A stretch of DNA of 64,000 bases from Siphonodentalium dalli (lineage: Eukaryota > Mollusca > Scaphopoda > Gadilida > Siphonodentaliidae), in the NCBI GenBank assembly GCA_032622095.1, contig CP136068.1:134733989-134797988 (forward strand), written 5' to 3'. Shown one piece after another: positions 1-12,500 of the stretch. The notes under the pieces were generated by a model. It made no database searches. It was given only the letters and a program-made list of their open reading frames with translations, and had not been told where the DNA came from. The stretch's first letter is position 1; each line of letters begins with the position of its first letter. The translations under genes and the position numbers were made by a program.

Positions 1-252
1 CTAGATGTTAGGATTTATGCAATTTTTCAGGTTAAAATATCTGAATGTTCTCATACAGGGGAATTTAGAACCATGGTTTATGAATATATAGGATATTAGG
101 CCTGAGAGCACTGAGGTGTAAGGGGGGGGGGGATGCAAATGGAAATTATGCAAAACTTGTGTTTGGTCCGAATCTTATTCAAGGGGGTGGGGTGCAGTTG
201 GAATTTCCCAAGGTGGACACCCCCCAACGGAGACCCTATAGCCACGTCCCTG
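1..252 (-). mobile_element. hAT-type MITE, partial, cut by window start
   Basis: Same family as 8396-9284 and 54650-55730. It ends in the TIR form TAGCCACGTCCCTG at 252. Only the end with the GTGTCCACC and CTAATATCC blocks is present. A G-run lies at 122-132. Confidence 0.75.
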
Positions 253-1259
253 TATACATGAGCACATAAATTCGCGCGCTGCAGTCGCGCATATATATAT
301 ACATAATTTATACTGTATTTTAGTATATATATGTATAACATATACCGGTATATATAGGCCTCTATATCTACGCGTGATCATTTTTGACGGTAACCGGGAA
401 TCCACATTTAAATAAATCTAACGATGTATTAGATTCGACGCGACAAAGATGCGTCCGTCTGTAACAAAATCGACCGCAGACGCATCAACGACGGATTTAA
501 TACAATTAGATTCGAGTCGACAAAAATCCGTCGTTTGGAACGGGCCTTAGGTATAAGCACCCTTGGTTTCCATCAGCAATCAACCTTGATTCAGATATTG
601 TTGATGATTTTACATGATTAGATTAAGAATAAATATACTAATTAAGTACAACTTTGCGGCATATTTTCGGTCCAGTTGGGAGTATATAGGGGTCGTTTCC
701 TTCAGACATTTTGAGAGTTAGGCCTATTACGTTTGTCCTCCCTGGCATTTATCCCTATTTACTAGCATTAAAGTGATGTGAAACGTAAATTGAACCTCAC
801 AATTGAGTTCGCTGCGTTATTCTGTGGGAAGAGTGAATAAAATAACCCCGATACACGAAATCCCCCAACCAGAAGTCAGTTTGTACACATTATACGGCCA
901 TATAACTAACTGTTTACATCTCATCAAGCGTCCCGAATAATTTCACTGTAAACGAGAAATAAATAAACCAATGAGTTGTCTTGTGCAGTCGCGGAAACAC
1001 CCGAACACTTCCGACTTGGTCGGGATTGAATCGGCTTTCGTTCTCAGAAAATGACTTCCATGGGAGGGCGGCCGTTCGCTGGAATAGCGTCACATCAGAT
1101 TATTAAAACGAAAAACAATCGGTTATCGGTAATCAATTCGACTTGGGAGGGATAGAAAAGTAATTATTGCCTGAAATCACCAACGGAAGAACATTGACCG
1201 AGTTATGGCAAAGATTATAATAAAAGTGGACAGGATCGAGCGGTAATCAGCGGTAATAG
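253..1259. other. Unassigned intronic or intergenic sequence
   Basis: Contains AT-rich dinucleotide stretches (290-355) and an imperfect inverted repeat around 485-536 (AACGACGGATTT against AAATCCGTCGTT), possibly a decayed MITE. No coding signal was recognised; I looked here for the missing 3' exon of the patatin-like gene. Confidence 0.4.
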
Positions 1260-1728
1260 TTAAAGGTACTCAACCCGTAAAGAGGGTCCCCATCTCAACA
1301 GATTCCAACAACAACAATCCGATCAGAGGGTCCTATATTACTATTTCTTTGGCTTTGGGGTAAAAAATATTTGATTCGAGTCGAGGAACCCATCAAACAA
1401 AGCTCAGAGTTATTAGATATTGATTTTTCAAATTTGTTATGTTCTCGAGATGAGTACTAATAACTGCCGTAATCTGCTCTGGATGTGTACTCCAAATCTA
1501 TTCAAACAGACAAGGATGAATTACTCTAAAATCAAGTGGTAATTTTAACGCAATTTTGACTGAATTCTGGGCCAGATAGTATTCCCGATAATGAAAAATA
1601 ATAGATTTCTAAAATCGATATCTAACAAATCTGAGCTTTGATGGGTGACTTCCTCGACTCGAATCAAATATTTTTGAAGCCATTGAAATAGTAATTGAGA
1701 GGAGTTTTATCGGGTTGAGTACCTTTAA
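1260..1728. mobile_element. MITE with long imperfect TIRs
   Basis: Outer ends TTAAAGGTACTCAACCCG and its reverse complement face each other at 1260-1277 and 1711-1728. Inner parts (GATTCGAGTCGAGGAA near 1373 against TTCCTCGACTCGAATC near 1653) are also inverted, so most of the element is a hairpin. The superfamily is not determined. A fragment of the same family lies at 7281-7375. Confidence 0.65.
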
Positions 1729-1898
1729 GCATTTTTACTATTTATAGAAATTTGTTGACCGATTTTATGATCGATCTGCCGCAAGTACAGTATCGTGCAG
1801 AAAGAGTTGTCTTGTGTAAGTCAAAACTGTTTAGTTACCTGTACAATAGTACATGTAGGCCATATTGGTATTCACTATTCTAGTACAGCCCATTTGTT
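1729..1898. other. Short unassigned spacer
   Basis: Nothing recognised between the two inverted-repeat elements. Confidence 0.3.
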
Positions 1899-3297
1899 TG
1901 GGACAGGGATGCTGATAATCTGATATCCATATGGAAATATGTTTTCTTCAATTTTTGAGTTTGTATAGGCCCAAATAAATATACTATAAGACGGACTCAA
2001 TCATTGACAATTGGAGGGAAGTAAGGAAGTGTTGGGTATTTGCACTAAGCGAAAATGATTTACGCTTAAGCGCAAATATATTATTAGACACATATTTATT
2101 TGCACTTAAGCACAATTGATTTACGCTTAAGCGAAAATATTTGCGCGCAAATAAATAAAAGATGTGAAAAGGCCTCCCATGCGATTTGCTCTAAACTCAA
2201 ATTTACTCAGGCCATAAAACATCACTCAAACATAGGTGAGGACTCCACCCAGATCCCATACTAAGATGGAATCAATTATTCAGACTGAGGAAATCAGTTG
2301 GAGTTAGGTATTTGCTTAAGCATAATTCATTTTAATTTTTAATAACGCTTAAGTATAAATGAATTAAGCTTAACCGTAATTCATATACACTCCCATTGAA
2401 CTCCACTCAAGCTGAAATGGATGCAACCACATTACTAATACCAGTAACCTACATCAGATTATACCAATATACCTGAGGTAAGATATAGCTGATGAACTCA
2501 ATTACGCTTAACGTAATTGAGTTATGCTTAATATAATTCCAATGTAATACACTTATGCGTAAGTCAATTACGCTTAAGCGTAAATGATTACACTTAAGCG
2601 TAAATGATTTATGCTTAAGCGTAAATGATTTACGCTTAAGTGCATTTAGCTAATATAAAATGTGAAAATGGCCTCGGCCGCCTCGCATAAGTTAATGCCA
2701 TTCAAAATGTCACAAGTGTTTTATTATCCATCGAAACAGACTTGTGTAATATTGTAATGTGCATGTGCATGGAGTTAATGCGGTGCACCACCTTATAGTT
2801 GAAATATAACTATAATAGTTGAATCCAGGCTGTGCCAGACTTGTTCTTGAAAAACACTGTTGATCAATGTTTTTATTTAGTTTAAAAAAAACAAAAAAAC
2901 ATTGCTAACCAGGTAACACACATAATTATAAGTTTTATTTGAATGCCGGTGAGCTACATATGATTACAAGATATGTCCCCAAAAGAATAGTCAATAAGTA
3001 TGAAACTTATCTCCATATGATACTGACTACCTGAATATGGGAGGCCATTTTCACATTTATTATTTATTTGCGCTTAAGCTCAAATATTTGCGCTTAAGCG
3101 TAAATCATTTGCGCTTTTAAAAGCGAAAATATGTGTCTATCAATTTATTTGCGCTTAAGCGCAAATACCTAACACTCCCTTACTTCCCTCTGATTGTGAA
3201 TGATTGAGTCCACTCATAGTATATTATCATGGGCCCATTGAAGAAAAAAACATATTTCCATATGCATATCAGCAACTCTGTCCCTGGTGTCCCAAGA
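1899..3297. mobile_element. Palindromic element made of CTTAAG-centred words
   Basis: The two ends are inverted: GGGACAGGGATGCTGAT near 1899 mirrors the end near 3297, and CTCAATCATTGACAATTGGA near 1996 mirrors its counterpart near 3200. The interior carries more than a dozen copies of a palindromic word of the form TTTRCGCTTAAGCGYAAA, in clusters at 2045-2150, 2300-2370, 2500-2645 and 3060-3170. No reading frame. A stray word with its flank lies at 3700-3750. Confidence 0.65.
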
Positions 3298-3640
3298 ATT
3301 GGTGCCTCACTCCAAGAGCTCTAGTATATTTTATTAAATGGATATCTCTTGCACAGATATATACCATTGCCATGGTTATAAATAGGGAATTAGGGGTTAC
3401 TGGGGACTTGCTTCCCTCATATGGTGTACTCATTGACTTGAAATAGGGGGAAACCCCAATTTTCATATTATCAACATCCCTGTCCCCAAGAATTTGTGTC
3501 TCCATCCCAGAGATCTAGTATATTTTATACAAGAGACATATCCTACACATATCTATACCATTTCCATGGTCATAAAAGGGATCTCTGGGTTACTGGGGGA
3601 TTGCTTCCCTCATATGGTGGGTCTGTATAGACTTTAGTGA
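3280..3640 (+). repeat. Two-copy tandem repeat, about 193-bp period
   Basis: The segment with CCCAAGAATTGGTG, CTAGTATATTTTAT and GCTTCCCTCATATGGTG near 3291-3427 is repeated with moderate divergence near 3483-3622. It overlaps the end of the CTTAAG-word element. Confidence 0.6.
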
Positions 3641-3807
3641 TGTGTTTAGGCATGTGCCATTTAAAATTAATTCAAGGGGGGATCAATGCATATTAATTTG
3701 TATTTGCGCTTAAGCGTAAATAAATCATAGATGTGAAAATGGCCTCCCATACCTGAAACGCCTGATCTATATATAGGCTATAGCGCGCATATCATACAGG
3801 TCTGGGT

Positions 3808-4161
3808 GAACCACCGATCAATATATAATAGCGCCTTCGGGCTAAAATAGACCGATCGGGCTAAAATAGACCGATCGGTCTTTCACAGCCAGCATGAATC
3901 TGGGATAAAGGGAGTACTCTAAATTGTTCTTTCAAGTATCAACCATATTTTTTTTTTTAAATTCATTCTGATTTATTTTGAAACTAATGAAAGACAAGGT
4001 ATAACTTTTTACTGGTAATATTCATTATAAATTTGAAAAAAATTTCAACCAAATAAAATTTCAATATTGAAGAAAATTCTTACAACAGTGACCACTGTGT
4101 CAGGAAGACCAATCGATCTGACTATTGGGGCTATTGTGATTTATAGATCGATCGGTGGTTC
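3808..4161. mobile_element. Small inverted-repeat element (possible MITE)
   Basis: GAACCACCGATC near 3809 and GATCGGTGGTTC near 4150 are terminal inverted repeats, with a looser extension inward. The inner part has a doubled GCTAAAATAGACCGATCGG unit near 3841-3880. Confidence 0.5.
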
Positions 4162-5064
4162 AAATATTGCTTATAATTTCCATTTATAGAAGTCAGATGC
4201 AAATAACTTCACCTTGAATTCGGCCAAATATGTTGACGTTAGATTAGAAGGGCAGAATTCCCAGATTTGTTTATTTTCAATCAATAACTGATGGAGAAGC
4301 ATTGGCGAACCTGGATAATTTCGGAGGTGTGCCAATCGTCTTTTGCATACTGTAAATACTCATTCTCGCCTAAAATTGCAAAAATCCATATATAATATAT
4401 ACACTTTGTTAGTTGCCAATTAATTGTCGATATTTCACTTAGAAAACTTATGAGAGTGAATACAAAAACTAATATATTATCCTGTTTTTTTGTTTGTTTA
4501 ATCTACTTTCGGCTATTGTTTTTGGCTGTTCTGTCAGCCGTGCATGCCAGCCGATCGTCGTTTTTCGGGCGGTTCCGATTTCTTCCGAATATCATTCCAT
4601 GACACTCCGCGCGCTGATTCGCGCCGAAAATGTGTATGTATCTGAGAAGATTTCTTACTCTGGTCGCAGTTTTCAACAATTTCATACGGGGCGAGTACCG
4701 CACCAATAATATGCCACCTTGGGTTTTTCTTTCTAGTTTTTTATTACCTTTCTTATGGTATATCGGACACAGTTCTGACATCAGACATATACCCACCGGG
4801 AGTGAAGCTAATGACTTTAATACTATATGTATAATAGCTGTAATGTATACACTATGATACAGCATCACTCAGCATTACCCATTCCTCAGGACTGGCTAAT
4901 AACTTGGCAACAATACTCCAAGTAGCACACTGGAAGCAAATAATTATATCATCTATAGTATAATAGCAGCTAATGTGGGAAATTAATTATAAGCACATCA
5001 AATTACTTCATATATTGGATGAGTGCTGAAGCGTTACAGTATAAGCGAGATCATAGAGTAGCTA
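4162..5064. other. Unassigned sequence
   Basis: The stretch 4494-4868 is open on both strands for 70-120 codons, but no family motif or splice logic supports it. Confidence 0.35.
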
Positions 5065-5265
5065 CCATATATTGGATCCACCCAGCCCCATTCCGTTTAA
5101 GTGATACAGGTCAAAGTTCTGGAGTAGCTTTCCATATATGGAGTTTTGAATATTCATGATATGGAAATAATGAATATTGAAAAGCTCCATATATGGAATG
5201 CTACTCCATAACTGACATGTATCACTGAATGCGCGGAACGGGGCTGAATGGATCCAATATGATGG
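5065..5265. mobile_element. Palindromic MITE
   Basis: The left half (CCATATATTGGATCC, CAGCCCC, CCATATATGGAG) is mirrored by the right half, with the centre near 5165 in ATTCATGATATGGAAATAATGAAT. About 90-bp imperfect arms. Confidence 0.65.
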
Positions 5266-5315
5266 CGACTCAGTTATCTCGCTTATTGTCTCAGTTCGAT
5301 TGGGCAAAGGACAAG

Positions 5316-5462
5316 TACAGTAATGCTCTAAATAATCGACTCCTTAACCACAGCAGAGAGCTTTCCGATGACAGGCAACAAGCCATATTTCCGACTAAAT
5401 CCTGAAAAGTTACCCATAATTCTGCTGTGGTTAAGGAGTCGATTATTTAGAGCATTACTGTA
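5316..5462. mobile_element. Tc1/mariner-type MITE, 147 bp
   Basis: About 40-bp perfect TIRs beginning TACAGTAATGCTCTAAATAA and ending in the reverse complement. A TA target duplication followed by CAGT fits Tc1/mariner MITEs. It sits 58 bp from exon 7, on the intron side of its donor. Confidence 0.75.
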
Positions 5463-5519
5463 TAGTAATTTATGTGTTGATAGATAATAACTATGTTTAA
5501 TCTAAACGAGATGTCTTAC

Positions 5520-5611
5520 CGCCCCAGCTCAGTGTCTGGAATTTTAGGTCTATGAATTCCCACTCGTGATTCCAGCGTGCGCCTCATAACGGATTGCTCG
5601 TTATCTGCGTA
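5520..5611 (-). CDS. Patatin-like gene, exon 7 (last one seen)
   Basis: Acceptor TTGCTTTTCAG and donor GTAAGA flank 92 bases. Encodes residues 412-441, YADNEQSVMRRTLESRVG followed by a RPKIPDTELG-type segment. The phase-0 start continues TLGFML to YADNEQ. It ends with CG of an open codon. No matching 3' exon was recognised between 1 and 5513. Confidence 0.8.
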
Positions 5612-8600
5612 CTGAAAAGCAATATAACAAGTTCATGTATACCAGATATTAGATAAAAATGTTATATTACTTTAAAAAGCATTAAAACACGAGAACCCAT
5701 ACGAATATTATTATCAGATATATGGAGACACAAGCTCAGTAGGAGTGTTCATTGCTTCAAATGTGATTACTCCATTGTATTGAGCGTCAACAAAATCTAA
5801 TGCAGGGTTGTCAAAGTACATACGGTACCACAACTTTCGGTACCCGTTCCGTATTGATGTTCAGTACCGCAAACCGGGTCGGTATAGGTACTCATTGAGT
5901 GGACTTTTATACTGCAAATAACTTTGGTTTCGTGGGTTCCATCATCAATTATTCGTTAAGTTCGAGGTTTAGTCGAACGAAAATAAAACTCGCAACGACA
6001 TTTACGATTAAGTTGTTGTCTGCGGCGGTTTTCGGCAAGTCGCAAAGGGAGGATTTTTTAAAAGACGGAGTACAGATTGGAACGAATGTAGACATGGATG
6101 TTTGACTGTACTTGGCCGGCTAACATTGTAGGCTTGTATGGATACACGGTACACCATATTATTTCTGTGATAATTAATTAGAGAACTCACTAATCTGCCA
6201 TATTACTCGCAATCTCGCATGTTGTAATTTCATAAATGATGTCACCCAATAAAACCAAAGTCGTATCCAGTAAGCCTAGTTGTAGTTGGCTAGTTAGAAA
6301 ATTCGGATAGATTTTGAGAGAAAATAGTAAAATGCACTCTGTATCTGTGACATTAACTTTATATCACAAATTTCGGCCGCATCAAATAAATACATTTACC
6401 ACAAGTGCCCAGCTAATGCCTTATCGAAATGGCAATGTATCGACCAGAGTGCCAGATTTGGGATGTTCCTCAACTCAGATCATCGTTCAGGAATTTCGCA
6501 AGTACGCAATAAGAACATGGCTTTTCGTGGATCATTCTCCCCACGTGTCATCAAAGGGTCCCGTGAAATGTATAAATAATTCTTCCTTTGATTTTATGTT
6601 TATATTGGGCCTGACAGCAGGGGGGGGGGGGGGGGGGGGGGGGCTCGGAAAACATTTTCAGGCACGTATGCTGATTTTTTACTTTCAACTCTTGTTGGGA
6701 GTCACCCACCCCCGCGTCCAAATTTTTTTCCATTTTCGGCAGTTTTTTCCGACCATTTTTGGACCTTTTAACACTAAAACAGAGATTTGCGGGGGGATTC
6801 ACTGTAAACAACTGTATATGAATTTGTGTGCATACTTTTTGTCATGGATGTTAACATTGACATGTATATAGGAACGAGTCATTTTGGGGTCATTCGGCCA
6901 AAAAAACATGGCTACCAGCGGCCATCTTGGATTTCAAATTTGCAACAAAATACAACACGATAACTGCCTGCAGTCAGTTTAGAAGTTAGAATTACATTAT
7001 TTCTCTTATTCCAAGGTGTGTTAAGCCAAACTCATTGCAAAAACAGTCAAAAGACTTGCAGAAAAAACATTTTGAGTTGCGGAAAAAATTGTTTGTTGGC
7101 CCCATCGACCACCCCGGCATACGTGCGCGGAAAAAAATCCCCCCCCCCTGCTGACAGTGGGTAGATAATTCGGATATTACTTGGAGGAGTGTTCAAGGGG
7201 AGAAAATGCGGATGGAACGTTCGTTAAGTCTCACGTTAAAGATGAATAATCCGAATTAACGCTCCCAAATTACTTTGGAGCTTCGGAGGTAAAAATAAAA
7301 TTTGATTCGAGTCGAAGAACCCACCCATCATAGATCAGAGTGATCAGATATCGATTTATAAAATGTATTGTAAGTGGGTGGTTGCCAATCGGCAGAAAAT
7401 AATCTTGTTTTTAACCCTGTGTCGATTGCGTGACCCCCCCCCCCCCACCCCCGCAAAGTGACAGTGTTAATATTATCCTTTCTCGAGTGAGCTTATATAT
7501 AAGGATAGTCGTCGTTGTATCGTGGTGTGACTGCTTACCAACATAAAGCCCAATGTCTTGTCATTGTACAACCCAAATCTTTCTTTTTTGTCCATGAGGC
7601 GAGGTATAGCATCCAACGGTTGCAATCGTTTAACAAAATTATCATCTGGATCCATCGATAGCCACCAACCTGGAAGAAGTTCCATAGCTGCCACTCAAGT
7701 ATTTTGCCAATCATCCAACTTTTCCCAAGGATTTACAACTCAACTGACAACAATTATAATATATGATATCAATGATATATGTTGGATGGTTTGGAAGCTA
7801 TAGTACGGCCGCATTGAAACCCTAGCAAATTTGAATGATATTTTGCCAACATATGTCGATACAGGAAGCCATAAACACAACATATTTATAAAATGCATCT
7901 GTACCACAGCTAACTACTTGAGAAGTAACATCTCTGTAGTTCCACCTGTAGCCTTCGAATTTGTTTGGGGGGACTATTAAATAGCCGGTGTCCGTCCGTC
8001 CAGAAATTTTCAGGATGAGAAATATATTTTGAGCTATCGGATCGAAACCAAATTTGGTATGTGAGTTTATCAGCTCAAAGCACAGGTCAAGTTCGAATTT
8101 GGGTTTGGTCCGCCCACTTTTGCGGGAGTTAAGGTCCTTGTCGACTTAAAATTTGCCGATTATATTGGTTTCCGGATGATAGCTTTACTTTTAGTTATCT
8201 GATTGTTTTAAATTCAACTGAATCTCTTGATATGTGGTACGTGGTTCAAATTTCAAAAGACAAAGGCCAAGTTTGAATTTGGTCAAACTCCGATTGATTT
8301 TGACAGAGTTAGAAAAAGCTCGATTTTATCTTAATCCACAACTTTTATTCCGTGATGCGTATGTATAAAGCATCGGGATTATTTATAGTGGCAATTAGGG
8401 ACGTGGCTAGAGGGTCTCCGTTCGGGGGGTGTCCACCTTGGGAAATTCCAACTGCACCCCACCCCTTGAATCAGAATCAGACCAGACACAAGTTTTGCAT
8501 AATTCCATTTGCACCCTCCTTGCACCTCAGTGCTCAGGCCTAATATCCTATATATATTCATAAACTCATGGGTCTATATTCATGGTATGTCGCAAATCCT

Positions 8601-9363
8601 AGCATCTAGACAGACCTCAACTGAAGCTTTCCTAGTGTTGGAAATTTCAAACCTCATACCCCCTCCTCAGGTTGGAAATTTTTTCACCATCTGACGAACA
8701 TTTCAGTCCACAAGTTTGACCAAATGTAGTAAAATATTGTTTTGTTAAACTAATTAGCAGTTTTGTATTGGCCACGGGGGACACACACAATGACACACCG
8801 GGCCGAGCATGGTTCGGCCCGGTTTGCGAAAATTTTGAAATCTAAACAAGAAAATCGCAAAATCCTAGCATCTGTAGACTAGCCTCAAGCCTTTCTAGAG
8901 TTAGAAATTTCAAACTGATGACAATTCCAATGACAATGTTGACCAAATGTAGGACAATATTGTTTTCTTAAATTAACTAGCAGTTTTTTACTGTCCCACG
9001 GGGGAGGGACCAGGACATAAGTTTCCAAGTGTTGGAAATTTCCAACCTGTCACCCCTCCTAAGGTTGGAAAATTTCCAACTGATGACCATTTCAATCCAA
9101 AATTTTGACAAAAAATAGGAAAATATGCAAATATTGGTCCAAACACAATTAATTCCCCCAATAAATTGTTTGAAAATTAAACTTACAAGAACATTTTCAA
9201 CCTATTGTTGGTGTGAAATTTTCAACTAATGTTTTGGCAGGTATGAAATCCCCCCCCCAAACCCATCCTGTCGCCACGTCTCTGGTGGTAATTGTCAACT
9301 ATAAACATGAATTTTCCATAAACCCCTTCATTTCGGCAAATTATCATTTGGCAACTGCTGAGA

Positions 9364-9433
<70 letters not shown>

Positions 9434-9461
9434 ATTATATATTTTGAAAGATCTGTGTGTT

Positions 9462-9501
<40 letters not shown>

Positions 9502-12500
9502 AAATCGATGGACTCGAAAACGACTAAGCCAATTTCGATGAAATTTGGTATTTGGATGTGTTTTCGGCCGGAGACGAACATAGGCATATTTATTTGTCCG
9601 TGCGAGGTCAACTTTTCACGTGCGGAGGTCAAATCTGTTTTTACGCCGTTTTTGCGCTAATATATTTCAGTTCGGTGCTCACAAATCGATTCGATATAGC
9701 GCGAATAATAAATTGCCAGTCATATAATTTGCACGGTTAGAATCTGTGGCGTGTCCTCTTTCCAACGATATATAATATGTATGTATCCGTTTTAGTTATC
9801 TGCCTCAATTATTAGGTACAAGTGGTCCGATGCTTTTATCGGGATAAAATCAATGCGTAATTTCTATGACGTCGTCAGAGGTCATAAAGTTAGATTACGT
9901 TAACTCTCACCCTGCCGATGCATTTGACTGTGTCGCGTTAACTCATCACCGGCCGAGGTATCCGCAAATGACATTGGGCTATATATCTCGCAAACGGGTG
10001 TAGCTATCGACTTGAAATTTGGTATGTGAATGTATCTTGCCCCGGATACGAATTTTATCGGGTCGCCGAGCACGTGCGACACCAGCTTCGCGCATGCGCA
10101 GACCAGATCTAGGAAACGGGTGGAGCTATCGACTTGAAATTTGGTTTTTGAATAGCCCGGACGAAGTCGGGTCACCTTCTAGTATATATATATAGTGATA
10201 ATTTACACCCTCACACTCTCCCTCCTGTTGGCGAATGATATCCGCACCATACAATTGAAAGCTACAAAAATGTGAAGTCACACATGTATTACTGAGTGAC
10301 CGTTTAATCGTACCATCGAATGCGTGTATCGGGTAGTTACACATGTATTACTGAGCGATCGTTTAATCTTACCATCGAATGCGTATGTAAGGTATGTACA
10401 CATGTATTACTCAGCGATCGCTTAATCTTACCGTCGAATGCGTGTATCGGGTAGTTACACATGTATTACTGAGCGATCGTTTAATCTTACCGTCGAATGC
10501 GTGTATCGGGTAGTTACACAGGAGTCCGCCGTCCACGTACACATTCTCTACATCGCCTTTTGTCATCTTGATTGCCCCAAAGTAAACTATAGAGGCAAAA
10601 GATGGTCACTTAATATGCTGCATGTAATCTTGAGAAAAATGGACGATATCTGCTAAAATATCAGACAATCTTTTACCGTACTAAGTTTCAAAATTATTGA
10701 CAAAAAATTGAAGGGATTAAAAAAAACATTTTAATGTCAAAGTCGCCGGAAAAAGAGCGATAACTCTACTAAAATGTTCGAGTATAAGTTTATAATCGCA
10801 GGTGCAAAATTCACCATGCATGGCGATAAACATCTGTGCCAAGTTTAACCCTTTGTGCACTAAATACCCATTAATCAGTAGTTCCCATAGAAAATGTTCA
10901 GATAATAAGAATCCATTTACCAAAATTACCAGACAATGGGAGAATTTAGTTTGGGATAAAGTTGCACGCGTCCACAGACAGACGAATAGGCGGACACGTT
11001 GATTCCAGTATGCCTCAAGTTGCCCTCATAAGTATATACTTACGAAAATTGATGAACACGGGATGAATTGGTCCGTGTAATTGTAAAGTAGTACTTGTTA
11101 GTTGGAATTGTATATATGTGATCATCCGTCACGGCGCGGTGTCAGCTCATTATTTACGGTTTTGTTGCTGACATTGAAGCCCTTGTAAATAACTCTGGTG
11201 CGTACAGTATATCCTCTCGTGTAAATGTACATGTATGTGCTTTGAAACAATCAGAACACTGTCAACTGGATTAAACAGTTGAAGTATGTCCCAGACAGTT
11301 ATTCCATTCATCGCGTTTAATTATTCTGTAGCGGTCGCGTTGTAAATATAGAAGGCCGATGACTTCTCTGCTCGAGACTTCTCTTGAATGCATGTCTGCA
11401 AAGTGAGACCAACCCGTCTTAACGACCGTGATCAAGAGAAGTCTCGAGCGGGTTGGTCTCACTTTGCAGACATGCGGCAGGGGATTAACTCAAGGTGCGA
11501 CCGACTGTGTTGTTACAACGCTGGCAATTAGGCCGATCCAAGTTAAGTGTTGTGTCCAGTCCCCAGGCCAACTTGTCAAAACTAAGGCCACGGTAACTGT
11601 TGTCACTTGTATTTCGCGCATATGTAAGTTACACTAACTAATGTTCATCGTGAATATTTAGTGTGGTGTCCAGGCCACATTAAACGTGTTTATACTGTTG
11701 ACACTTGTAAGTTACATTTGATTTGATTGATTTATTGCTCCACCAATAACAAATGGTATATGACAAGGTACATAATATGAATATAACATACATTAGTCAA
11801 CAATATATATACATAATATACAAAGATGAATTTTACCGAACTGGCTAAGTGGCACTGGGTATAAAATTCGATCAATAATTTCAGTAGTATTTTCATTTGG
11901 TTTTTTTAACAATGAAACGCGATTTACACAACAAAACGGAAATACTAGCTCTTTCCATTATGTTCTGTACCTCCAGCTTCACTGCCTCCTTCGTGTGAGA
12001 TTTGTTACATATTGGGTCCCTGATGTGATTGCCGGACATGTTGACAGCGACACAGTTTATAGCGAAAGAGATCGATTTATTCAATACAGCTCCCAACATA
12101 CAACCAGCTCGATGACGTCACAAACTCAGTACAAAAGTACGGAAGCCCAGATCAATACATGACAAATTCCTCTCTTTCCCCCACAACAAAACAAACATAT
12201 ATACAAACAAAAAAAACACACACACACATAATATTTATTGCTAAGTATTACTTTTCTACATCTGCTCAATTAATCTACTTGGTGGTCGAGTATTCCTCTT
12301 TGGATATTTCTCTCTGAAACAGAACTTAACTCAGAAGTTAAAGGGATTCTATCCTGTAACTGTACAATACTACTTTGGTCAGAAATATGCCCAGAAACAT
12401 TGGTTTCTGGCTCACTTTCTTTACCACTCAGTTTAGGATCCCTGGTCTCTGTAGATACTACTGGTTCAGAGAGAGCTCTTTCACTCACCACTTCATTTGT

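Noticed and set aside
4503-4868. 121-codon minus-strand frame
   Set aside because: No domain, no continuity with the open phase of exon 7, and the plus strand is also open, so it was not taken as the missing 3' exon.
6314-6871. 185-codon plus-strand frame
   Set aside because: It passes through the G-run end of a hAT-like MITE (polyglycine) and has no domain.
7473-7694. Full open frame around exon 6
   Set aside because: Family alignment and splice sites limit coding to 7539-7669; both ends of the longer frame are intron.
9213-9527. 104-codon frame with Ile-Tyr and Val-Cys runs
   Set aside because: Translation of TA and TG microsatellites.
10126-10344. Minus-strand frame starting MCNYPIHAFDG
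   Set aside because: It begins in the farthest 59-bp duplicate of the exon 5 boundary and runs into intron; the real exon lies at 10491-10586.
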